Assembly: GCA_963169105.1 (NCBI GenBank)
Contig: OY720636.1
Coordinates: 73,520,123 to 73,584,122 of the forward strand
DNA: 64,000 nucleotides
Source of the DNA: Ceriagrion tenellum
Taxonomy: Eukaryota > Arthropoda > Insecta > Odonata > Coenagrionidae
Direction: 5' to 3'
The position numbers and the translations under genes are program-made. Below are positions 27,501 to 39,500 of the stretch, piece after piece. Numbering within the stretch: position 1 is the first letter of the stretch; each line of letters begins with the position of its first letter. The notes under the pieces are model-generated. The model searched no databases. It was not told the DNA's origin and saw only the letters and a list, made by a program, of their open reading frames with translations.

Positions 27501-30500
27501 TTTGCCGATTGGTTCATCTGTTTCAAAATTAGAAATAAAGCGTTTTAAATGCAAAAGTATATCAATCGCGGGCTCGGCTATACCCTCTTAAATTCTTGGA
27601 AACTGTTTTTTTCTATTGTCTCATGAAATATGGACCATTGCGGGAGTAAACGTGGGTTTATTCAGAGTGAAATCAAGGATTAAAGTTTAGTGACTGCGAC
27701 AGGTATCCTAGTCCTATTTCCCATCATTTAATCATGTCATTTTCTGTCTGAGCGCTCAATAAATTAAAATTGCCACTAATAGCACATGGTACTGAGTTGG
27801 TACACGAGCCACCCTTGAGTTACTACCAAAAGAGAATTGTTTACATCATGTAATTACAGCTAACAGTTAAAAGAAATATAAGGGAAAAATTGCCTCAAGC
27901 TACCATTTTTCCCGTCACTCAAGATCTAAATTATCCACGTCTAAAACTTGAGAAAAAATTTTGTGCCTCAGGCACTTGTGAGAGAGAAATGCACTAAAAT
28001 TCATGCATTATACATAATTAATAGATTATATTCAGCAAGGCTGATTTGTTAGCTATCTACGTCGGCAAATAGGGAGCTTTTCTGACGCGATTTCCCCGAA
28101 GATTCGTAAAAACGAACTCAGTGTCTCTATGCGAACTGGGTCCGAGGTTCTAAATTTCGAAAATTTCGTACTCTCGAAACTTTGTATTTTCGAATAGCAC
28201 CAAGTATTTAGCATAGGCTTTTCGTCGGGACTGACAGTTTTGCTTCATAAAATCGAAACCTCATATTTTCATGCTTCGTATTATCGAGTTGCTACTGTAA
28301 TGGCTAAAGTGCTATCTGCATGCTTCTTGCAAATGTCTTCAATATCGAAGTGTTTATTTTCTATAAAAACTTTTTATTATTGGATGAAGTTAATGAAAAT
28401 ACTGATGGGATAAATGATTGTAGGATGAATGCGAAACGCATCGCAAAAAATGTTTCTGACACCTGTGAATGAAGAATAGGCAATTTGCATTACACTGAGT
28501 ACGTATTTCTAAAAGTTTGTCATTTTAGTTGATTCCAGATTTTTGCTGAATTTTGATTTCTAAGATAGTAAATATAAGTTATTGTAATTATTAACATAGA
28601 AATACAAATAAAACTCACGAGAAAACAGTATATTAATCCACAGCCCATTATTTTACTAACTAATTTTCTTCACTTGAAAACATCGCCATGTCATCAACAA
28701 ACATCTGTGGACGAAAACAGAAGTTCCATTCCTCCTTCATGGGCATACGAGGATAGAAAATCCTTTTCTTCTCATGGCAGGCACAACCACCGGCAGGTCA
28801 TGCCGCTCATGAGGCTTGAAATCTTATGACCCTCTGGTGGGTCAATACACCTAAGGGGATAGGCAAGCCATGACCCACCGGTGGGTCATGGCTTGCCTAT
28901 CAAAATGCAGTTGGTGGGGTTGGACCAGTGGGTCATGCCACCGTGAACGTGTTAAATAATTTCTGCTTTTTCATTTTGGTTTCAACTATTTTCTTCTTAA
29001 TTTATTTAAAACAATCTAAGATTCACAAATGGGGAATTACATACAGGATCTGGGGTCTGAAAGCTAGGGTCCAGATTGGAATCTGAATTAAATCTCCCAT
29101 GTACTCAATCAGATAGTGTAATATTCTCTTTCACAATATTCAGTTGGATCAGATTTGATTTTGACTCTTGCGTGACTTATTTGGTTTTAAATACTGCTTA
29201 TTTTGTTTATTGTGGGACCAATTAATTTATTTCATTACAAATATGATGTATGTAGTGTCATGAGCTTGTTCCTACACCATATTTATATAAAAGCCACTTA
29301 TAGGATTCATCTTTGGTAAAAGGTCCAAATTTTTATGAATTCATTTGTAGAAGTGGCTGCTGTGTTAGGCCTTTCATAGTATTTCATATTGTGGGAAAAC
29401 CAAGTATTGCCTTTGACATAATTTTTTCAGTATTTTTCTCTTATGGAGACAGGAACTTAATGATTGGTTTTGATTCAAAAGGGATTAAGGACTGTTTAAT
29501 ACACCCAAGACTACCAGTTACGTAACAAATTCATTTATTATTTCAGAGTCCTGGTGAAAGTGCAACCTCTGACAGTGCTTCAGTGGATGAAGAGGGAGAA
29601 GCTGAGGGGGAAGCAGCCAGCTCAAGGTCAACTTCCCCTCTGCCTTCTGTGCAAGTTCCTCATATCCCACCAATAACTGTTCCAGTGTTCCCACCTCCCA
29701 ATCATCAGCCTCCTCCACCTCCTCCTCCCTTACCACCACCCCCTACCAATGAACCCAGTGAGCTGAGCAAAGAAGCACCCGAACCACCAGTGATGAAGGA
29801 GAAAGTGCAAGTGAAAGAGGAAGTTGTGGATGGCATTAAGGAGGAGAATGTTGGACTGCCCCCTGCCCCACCCGAGCACAGCCCTCAAGTGGATGTTCTG
29901 GTGAAGGAGGAGAAGAAGTGTGCTGAACCTGTCATCAAGGAAACTGTGGTACATGAAGAGGTGGAGGATCGTGAAGTTGGAAGGGAAACTGAAGAGCGCA
30001 TTGAGGTTGATCATGCTAAGTGTAACATTGGGATGAATGTTCATCCGCCACCACCCATGATGTTGCAGTCCTCTGTGAAAACTGAGCCATCCATGGACTC
30101 TGAGAGCAGTATGGTGTTGCCTCCACTTGATAGGCCCCCTGCAATCACCTCCATGCCAGTTTCTTCAGTTAGTAATGTTAGGGTACCTGTGACGAATGAG
30201 GCCACCAGGCCCCCTCCACCTGATGAAAGAGATGTGAAACCGCCAACGTTTCCTCCGCATGGGGCCATCACTGTACCTCAGGCACCTCCTGTGGGCAGTG
30301 TACCTGGCTACCCATATGTGCATGGTCCCCCACCTCCTTTCCTGCCCCCCAGCATGTCTGTTGGATCTGTTTCTAGCATGGCTCCAGCAGGCATACAATC
30401 AGAGCCACAGAACTTGAAAATAAAGCAAGAAATAATTGGCCCTCCTGACATACCTGATCCTCTGCAATCACTGAAAGAGGTAAAGGTACCAGGATACCCA

Positions 30501-33500
30501 CCACCTCAGCTCACCCAAGTCCCACAAACTGGAAGTAACAACTCTTCAATAATGGTCCCATCCATTCCTGGGAATTCATCAGAACAATCTTCTAGTTCTG
30601 TTTCACACCCTCAGCCAACATATTTAGGTCCTATTTTGGATAGTATAAAACGAGAGCCTGACTATGGGGCGCCGAAGAGTCCAAGGGCTGTTGAGCATGT
30701 GCGTGCCAGCTCCTCACCTCACAGAACTTCACCTCTTGTAGGTCTTCCACCCACCGTTCCCACTCAACCACCCCGTTCTCCCCTTAATGCAGGACCATCT
30801 CCCTCTGGCTTGCCTCCACGGCCTGGGTCTCGTCCTGGCTCTAGACCTTCTGGTCACTCCTCTCCTGTCACTGGAGTGCCTCCTCCTCCTCATCCTCTTG
30901 GTCTCCCTCCCCCACCACCTCCTGTCTCATATGCCTCTTTTGTTGCTGCATCCACTGCATCTCATGCCTTGCAGTCCCATTCCCTCACCTATGCAGCAGC
31001 TGCTGCATCTCACAATGCAGCAGTGGCAGCAGCAGCCGCTGCGGCTGCAGCACACCCGTATCCTCCCTATGGCTATTCATACCCTTTCCACTATCCCTTT
31101 CCCCCACGGATGCAGCCTGTTCCCCCTCCCCCTCATCAAATTCCCCCTCCACCACCCTCCTCTGTGGCGACATCCCCGACAGAATCAGGGCCTTCTCCAC
31201 ACCAGAGGGGGTCCTCACGAGAAGGTGCCTCAATGGATGACCCTTCTCATCATCCTCCCCACCATCACCACCACCACCCAAGCCCACATCACCACCACCA
31301 CAGTCCTCATCCTCCTCCGCAGAGCTCACCAAGTCACCATCACCCACACCACCATCCCCACCATCACCCTCACCACCACCAGTTGGCACAAGGGCCCTTC
31401 ATGTCCACATCCTCGACATCGGTCACATCGTCAACGTCCTCCTCTAGTAGCCACCATCACAAGAGCTCTAAGTCGCGTGTATCCAGTCCCTCTTGTCACA
31501 CGTCGACAAACTCTGTGACGGTCACGGTGGCAGCGTCCCCCTCCTCACACTCGTCTTCGCACCAGGGTGCAGACAGGTTGTCCCCTGCAGTACAGTCAGG
31601 GAGCCGCAATCACCACAAGCCGCCTTCTCACTCTTCTCCTACAGTACAGCCCCCCTCCTCCCTCCCAGGGTTGGCAAATGTGGTGGTTGCATCGCACCCT
31701 CCACCGCCCTCGTCGTCATCGTCCCTGGATGCGTTGAGAGCTGTGCCCCATGGTGCCTCCCAGCCACTCCCCGCTACATCATCAGCATCGTCCCCAGCGT
31801 CTCCCCACCACCCAGTGCACTCGCAGCATCCGCACCACCAGCACCATCCTCCATCCCAGCCGGTGCCGCAGCAGACGCCCCCCTCCCATCACCATCCACA
31901 TCACCACCACCACCACTCACCACATCACCACCATCTCCAACAGCCACCCCCACAGCACCCTGGCATGCCTGGTGCTCCTCCACCCATCCACTCCCACCAC
32001 CCACACCTCCAGCACCCTCACCCCCAGGTATCCCCCCAGCAGCAGATGCACCCCTCGCATGGTCACCACCACCATCATCCCTTGCGACATCCTGGCCTGC
32101 CTCCTCTCCATCATGAAGACATTAAGCCTTCAGAGGTGCCAGATATGGTGGGGCAGTCACCATCTTCTCAGATGTCACAGTCCTCTGCACCCCTGCCAAT
32201 GAGTGCAGAGGAAGAAGAAATGCCAAGCCCTACTCATGTCCCCCGTGGGCCCAGCCCAGAGCCCAAAATTGAGGACACAGAATGTCATCGGAGTCAAAGT
32301 GCAATGTGAGTTACTTGTTTATAGGCTCATGTAACTGTTTCCTTCATCTTAGTTGCCACTAGGAAGTATATTAAGGCAGTCTGGGAATAATTCCATGTGT
32401 CTGAATAATCCTTTGAAGTATCTTAATATCTTTGATAGGTATATTTTAGTGATAGTGATAAAGTCCAAATTTGATTTTTTGACCCATTAATAATCCTTCA
32501 AGTGGAATCAGCCTCCATCTTTCCATCATACCTGTCTTTTTTGTGGTGGTAGTGTGATATGTGAGATGAGACAATAACCTCACTTCACTCTAAAATTTGG
32601 TCACATAAACATTATTCCTTTCTCTCTATAGAGAAAGGTCAGATTTCTAACAAAGGACGTATTTTAACATCTCTATAGTAGCCACAACGGACGGACTGGA
32701 CCCTTGACCAGCGGTCCACCAATGAGAAAGTTTAATTTCTATTGAAATTCATAACACTCCTCCCTCCTTACTCTTGAACACAATAACTATTAAGAAAAAC
32801 AATACAAAATATCACTTTTACATAAACTGAACATTATAACAAGTAATGAAAATTAAATGAGGTAATTATAACAAGTCAATATTCCAATAACACCAAAACT
32901 CAAATTAACAAACAACCTAAAATACATGATCATTGTATAACCTATTAATTACAAGTCAGAGATCATTTTGTAGTTACATATTTAATTTAATCACAGGTTT
33001 CCTAATCCGGCCGGGTAGGATAGTCTTTGATTATTCGCTGTAGTCGTAGGTGATACAGCTTTTGGAGTGGGTGAATTTTGTGGATCAGAACTATTAGGAG
33101 TACTGTAGAACCTCTATACTACGAAGTTGGAGGGACCCAAAAATCTGAGCTTTGTAAATCAGAGGGTTTGTAAATTGTAGGTTATCTTTCAAGCAATCGA
33201 AACCTTAACAATCCCAATCCAGTTTCAGTAGCGCACAGCATAAAGATAAATAGGATTAAAAGGAAGGTAAGATTTCACTAAAATGAATTACACATCCAGT
33301 TAAATGTTTAATGCAACAAAAAGAAAATAAAAACCTACATTTCTTATATATAGTGGCATATTTTTTATGCTCTCCTTAACAAAAAATTAACAGAGAATAC
33401 TGTCAGTTTGCAATTGAGGATGCTATCCTATCTTTGAAAAATACACCTTTAGAGGAATATAGTTTTCATATTTCTTTAATGATCATGTCAAGAGTTAAGC

Positions 33501-36500
33501 TAAAAAATAAAATTGAAACTTTACAACAAACTGTGTTTGACCTCCTGAACTTCTTATATTTGAAAGTAATCATCAGTTTCTATGAAGGATGAGGTGATGT
33601 TTTCAATAGCTGAAAGGTGGTCGTTGAAGGATTGAGGTATGCTATCAGCATACAGCTGAAAATTTTGAAGGATTTTTATAGCATGTCATTATTCATCCCT
33701 TGTAGGGGGAGAAGGTGCTTCTGGGTCATCTGCACAGCTTGTAGAAGAGCTCTCTAAGCTCACTTCTTCCTCATGTTCTTCATCTTCACTTAATGCATTG
33801 CAATTATGCGTCATCACATCAGAGTCACACTAGACATATGGCTCAGCATGAGAGGATACATCTGGGATGTATTGCTTTAGTTGAACCATTTCTTGACTAA
33901 AGAGGTGCTGTAGTGTGGGAACCTCCACTAACTCCTCTGTCTCCGGAATGATGTGTCACCAAAACCAGCTGATCTCCAACAGTTGGAAATAATCTTTGTG
34001 GTGACACTGTCCCATTCTCTGGCAACACCTCGCACAGAATAGAGCAATGCCCATGGAGGCACATCATGCACATCAGAGGCTTGATCTGCAACAAATGTAT
34101 GTGTACTAAAACTCTACTGACAGTAATGCGAGTATACTTTCAATGCAATTAAAAACTATGCAGTACTAAACTTGTCAAATTATAATGTTACGGTTGAAAT
34201 CAAACTAATTTCTATAACAGGTAATAGTCATCCGCTCATTCAGGAAAAAAACAATGAATATCACGTGAAATTCTCTGTGTGCAGTATATTTGAATCAAAT
34301 AGAAAGGATTTAACCCTTTCGCTGCTGTGAACATAGTAGCTACGTTCGCCCGGTTGACTGCTGTGAACGTATCTCCTACGTTCCGTTGGCAAGTGGTTGT
34401 TCCTACCCACGCTACTGAACTTTCTCTTTTTCTGCGAATGCCATTCACCAAGTTCATTGTTATAAATTGTACAAATCCCATCCCGGGATCTTGAGTGACT
34501 ATTGATTGGCAGGTGCAACGAGAGGCATACTTTCTGTGCCGACGTAGGTTAGCGTTCACTTTTCCGCCGCACAGGGGCTGGAACGTCTCTGCAGTTTGAC
34601 CGCAGCGAAAGGGTTAAAAATTAGACCTTGATTACATTGGTTCGCTGTATAGCATAGGCCTTATTCCTAAGGCAAGGAGACTCACTTTCGTCAAAGTGAA
34701 TAAAGCTCACAGCCATGAATTCCAAAAAAAACTAACTGGTAAATATTTTTCTACAAATTTATAATCGTATGAACTTGGCTGCTTCAACTGAATTAAGTTC
34801 TTTTAGCTACAAGTTGGTAGATATCTTAATAAGGGGAATAAATGAGTTAATTCATCCCGTGGAGTATTTTAAGTATGTGCAGTGATGAATTAATTAGTGC
34901 TTGGGATATGTTTAGTGCTAGTTGAATTTGTGTTGAAAGAGGCCATTTTAACATGGGAAAGCCAGGGATGCGTTCTAACTGGGAAATTTCAAAGCAAAGT
35001 TCCAATTGACCAGTATATTTCAGTTAAAAGGCTAGGAAATGCCTATTTTTGAAGAAAACGTATCGTTTGAAATACCTTCAATAATATTTCGCAGCTGATG
35101 AACGTCAATTTTAGAACTAAACTCGAGTTAACTTGAAATTTCCTCTTTTTATGTGTGTTTTACAATGCTGACATCTAGCGGTGATTTGCGAGAACTATTT
35201 ACTTGTGGGTACTGAAAGCTGGAAGTCGCGATCGCAAATTCTTACCTAACATTGTAAAACATTTCTAATGAAAAATTAAATATTCAAAATGCATCAAAAT
35301 TTTAACATAAGTAACATCTTATTACAAAATTAGTATTCTGTAATGAAACTAATTTCCACGACAGCTGCAGTGAAGAACTTCCAACGGGAATGCTTCTTTC
35401 AAGTAAAAGGCTTACCAAAATTCAGAGATGGGGTTGCGGCGGCTATCTCACTGCTACTTTTAAATAATTCCAGAGAAAATATGGTTCTTCATGACGACTA
35501 GTTAGGTATTTGCAATGTTCAAAATGATATAAAAGAAATGGAACTTACCAAGCGTCCGATGATAGTGCTGGACGAGAAATCTGCGGTAGTGGACTTTAAA
35601 GCTGTGAATAATTCCCTTGTCCAGCGGTTGCATCTTAATGGTGCTATTTGGTAACAGGGAAAGTACCTCAACATTTGCTAGCACTAGTCCGCTTATTTTA
35701 TGAACTGGGGAATTGTCTACGAGAAGTAGTACATGGCGATTCTCGCATCCACTCTTCTTCTGCAAGAAGTATCTGAAAAATTTCTGTCATCCACGCTTTT
35801 TTATTATTTTCATATGACAGGCTAATTTTTCATATGCTTGAAGCAAGGTGGAGCCCTGGATTTTGCAATAACACTTGACCAACTCTCTGTAACTGGTCTC
35901 TTCTCCAACTCTCTAACTTCTCTGAGCCATCTTCATTCCAGATCAGTGACACTGTTATCCTAGCCTACTTAGTTCAGTGCGACAAAACCATTTCAAATAT
36001 TTGGTAAAACCGGGGTCAGTCACTCCCAGGGGCCGGCTTCTCACTTCGTAAATCAATAAATGTAAAATGACCTCTGTTTTCCGAAAACAGAGGTCATTTT
36101 ACATGGTTTTTCCTATAAACAAAGATCGGGACCCACAGAATGGTTTGTAAATTGGTGCCATTTCATAAATTAGAGGTTCGTAAAAAAGAGGTTCTACTGT
36201 ACTGCTATCAGACCGGTCAACTGTAGGTATTGGAATTGGTATGACTTCTGGCACTACAACAGCTGATTGCAATCCAATTTACTGGTCTATGTGCCACTTC
36301 TAGTTGATTCCTGATTATAATTGCACTATACTGGTTACAGGTCCTAGTTGCTTTACAATTTTGGCTTCAATCAATTTATTCCTCCCCCTATAATCTCTTG
36401 CCAGTACCAGTTGCCCTGTTACCAGTTCTCTGGTTTTTACTCCCTTGAGCACTAACTATCTGTGTACTTTGTCTGTCAGCTACTGTATCTTTAACCCCAG

Positions 36501-39500
36501 GTTTTATTAAATCCAGTCTCTTCCTAAGCTGCCTTTCAAACATTAATTTAGTAGGACTCTCATTTGTAGTGGAGTGAGTAGCATTGCGGTATGCCAATAA
36601 AAATCTATATAGAGCTATATTCACATCCTGGTTTTCCAGCAAAGCACATTTCAATCTTTTTTTAACTAACTGCATTTTCAGCCTGCCCATTAGTGGATGG
36701 ATGATATGGTGGAGATAAAGTGTGTTTAATGCCATTTTGCTTCAAGAATCTTGAGAATTCCTCAGAAATTAAAGGTGATCCATTATTGCTTACAATCCGA
36801 TCTGGAATGCCAAACCGGGCAAGCAGGGTTCTCAAGTTCTCCACAACTTGGTTAGCTGAAGTGGAGGGTACCGGTTCCACTTCCAGCCACTTACTATATG
36901 CATCTAACACAAATAAAATTTATTTTTAAATGGGCCTAAGAAATCTGTATGAATTCTTTGCCATACTCTAGCGGGAATGTCTCATGCATGCAATATCATT
37001 TTTGGTGGATTATCTCACATAGCTGGACATGTTGAGCAACTTTGAGTAATGTCCTCAATATCCTTGTCCTTAGAAGGCCACCACAAATAGGATCTTGCTA
37101 CCAATTTCATTTTGACAATGCTCAGGTGCCCAGCATGTAATTCTTTAAGCATTGCCTTCCTGAAGGAAAGAGGTATGACTACTCTATAACCCCACATCAG
37201 CACTCCCTGTTCAATGGTTAATTCATTTTGTCTTTGAATATAAGAGTTTAGGTTATATTCTATTTTTTCTAAATTATTTTTATTTGGCCAACCATAGAGC
37301 ACATAACCAAAAGTTTAGACTAATTCTGTGTCTTTCTGTGTCTCAGCTCGTACCTCCTCTATACTGATTACATCAGCTGCATTACATCTCTTGGTCTGGG
37401 TGCTTCCACCATCGCTTTAACTTTACTCTCAGCAGTACTTAATCCTTCCTTAGAAATGACAAAACCTAGGTACTCTAAACTATCAGAAAAGAATTGACAT
37501 TTTGTCTTAGTTACTGTTAGCCCTTTGTCACTTAGCATTCACAAACATGTTTTAAGGAAACAGGTTTGAATCTTTTTAGAAGAATTAGCTTGAATCTCAA
37601 ATCAATGGATTTAATAAGATTCAGTGAAATCCTGATGACATTACTACTTGTAATTTTTCATAATGCCTTGTCATTTAAGTTTGATGGCCACCTATTGAAG
37701 TATATGCGTGGTATGAACAAGATTGGTGGGGAAATGTTTATTCCTGATTTTATGTGCCACCTGTAGCTGGATATTTTTCTTTGGTAAAATTCCAGGGTGT
37801 CAGCATCCTAGTTAAAGTAGGTATTTTGTGTTACAAATGTGTGAAATTCAAGGTGGAATAAGTTATTGGTTTGGCCTGAAATTGAACGGAAATCCCTTGA
37901 TTTTGCCCTGGCTGCTTTAAACAGTTAAGCTGCCCAGGTGACCTCTCCCACTGTGAATTTTATTGAGGCTTGAAGGAGATCTTGGTTCCAGTAGTTTTGC
38001 TTATAACTGATTTTTTTGCTATGAATAACACACACTCATGTATCTCCAAAGTGGATGTCTGTGAAACTTGCTGATGATTTTTGATGATAATATTCTTTTT
38101 TGTGCATGTATAAAAATAATCCATATCTGTGGGTCATTTTTATTTAAACCTGTTTTTTGTATATTTTTTATTAGTTTTCTTCGCCATTGGAATCGTGGGG
38201 ATTTCAATTCCTGTACTCGAACAGACTTGACTTTTAAGCCTGTGCCAGAATCAAAATTAGCACGCAAGAGAGAAGAACGTTTGCGCAAACAGGTGGAGCG
38301 AGAGAGGGAGGAGCGAGAGAGAGCTGCACAAGCTCAGGCCCAGGCTGCTGCCCAGGTTGCTCACTCTGCTGCTGCGCAAGCAGCTGCACAAGCTGTGAGT
38401 AATCCTTTCATGCTTGTGGATTCATTTCAAGTTTTTTAGTAACTTTTGATCAGTGAATGTCAACAACTGAGAAAAAATGTAATTCTTGACTTGATCATTG
38501 GAAAATTTTCTATGCCTATCTCAGGCTGTTATACTTATTTACTTGTTTCATGTTTTCATCTATGTTGCCTGCCATAAGATATTGATAAATTAAAGGTGAT
38601 CATTTTTTTCCCCTGATTAAGGAGTAATTTTTATCTCTAGTCAATTGTTTATTAGTCGTTCTGGTATAGTACAATGTTGCTTTAATGTAAAGGCAAGAGG
38701 GCATAAAATGTGCCTTTACATTATAACATACTATGTTATAACATGATACACCCACTCCCCGGTTAACGCTCTTAATTCGTTTCATGAAAAGAGAGTGCTT
38801 ATCGAAACAGCGGTATTCGAATCATCAAGTTCCATTACGCCTAATCCTATGGAACTTAATTCGTCCCCAAGATGCTGCTTTCACCGTATGAATTTTGTAA
38901 AATATACTGTGAAAGTAATAAACTGCAGTTAAAATTGCTTTAAAATTGATTTAAAGTTAAATAAATGTTGTTTTTATTCCATTTGTTTAAAAATTTACAG
39001 GTAAAAATGGATAAATAATTAACTGAAATTGAGAACTTTTGACTTTGCCTCAAACTAAAAGAAGATATTCCGCATTCCCTCTTATGTGCACTAGAACAAT
39101 ACGTAACAACTTAAATTTGCGGTACAACAATCCAATAGTTTCTTTAAATTCTTAAAAAAAACAAACTTGAAGAAAAAAAAATAATCTCGGATAGAACTAT
39201 AAATAAAGTGCAGAAAATGAAACACAAGGAACAGCTGAAGGCGCATCACCGCCATTGAAAGTTCTTCTGTTTCTTGCAGTTGATCCACCTCGACATCATC
39301 AGAACGATCATTGCTGCTGCTGTCTTGGGTTGTGGTGGAGGATTTGCTTTGAGTTTTAGAGAAATAACTGCCTAAAGAGAGCTGTTTTTTTCTTATTGTT
39401 TCTTTCTAGTAATAGTTCCCTGTAATAACTCACAGAAACCTTTAAACTTCTAGGAACTACCGAGCTTCTTTCGAAATCAGGATCACTTTCTTTTATGAGT

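Larger units (their letters stand above)
23584..28297. mobile_element. 4.7 kb pogo/Tigger-like element, TIR CAGTAGCAACT
   Basis: The left end CAGTAGCAACTGATAATACG (23584) matches the complement of the right end (to 28297), which reads CAGTAGCAACTCGATAATAC. Both are flanked by TA. Subterminal AT-rich sequence with TTCGTATTTTCGAA motifs occurs at both ends. Within the element, 23960-24130 is repeated at about 24418-24585. The left 700 bp is closely similar to the element starting at 50576, which retains transposase traces. Here the transposase is gone and the interior hosts a hAT MITE and a long-TIR MITE. Confidence 0.8.
20438..29546 (+). other. Intron, 9.1 kb, with two TIR elements
   Basis: The intron contains a 1.5 kb TIR element (20715-22213) and a 4.7 kb pogo-like element with nested MITEs (23584-28297), plus a 44 bp perfect palindrome (28858-28901). 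The stretches 22214-23583 and 28902-29546 are AT-rich and I see nothing in them. Confidence 0.88.
33103..36199 (-). mobile_element. Tigger (pogo superfamily) element, 3.1 kb, degenerate
   Basis: The left end CTGTAGAACCTCTATACTAC (33103) and the complement of the right end, CAGTAGAACCTCTTTTTTAC, are inverted and flanked by TA (33101-33102 and 36200-36201). On the minus strand, 35502-35765 encodes VLLLVDNSPVHKISGLVLAN and MQPLDKGIIHSFKVHYRRFL, the region around the second catalytic Asp of Tigger-type DDE transposases. Around 33900-34095 another frame gives VHDVPPWALLYSVRGVAREW and ISNCWRSAGF. Near 33520-33840 are acidic and C-terminal parts. The N-terminal helix-turn-helix part is not visible. 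Frames are broken. Confidence 0.85.
32306..38174 (+). other. Intron, 5.9 kb, nested retroelement and Tigger
   Basis: The intron runs from the donor GTGAGT to TTTTTATTAG. It contains a Gypsy pol remnant (about 32960-33102 and 36202-37560) split by a Tigger element (33103-36199), which holds a 300 bp MITE. From 32306 to 32640 and from 37561 to 38174 I see nothing identifiable. Confidence 0.88.

Noticed and set aside
30787..32202. Long alternative frames within the large exon on both strands
   Set aside because: They arise from the repetitive Pro/His codons; the composition is shifted low-complexity and no motif is seen.
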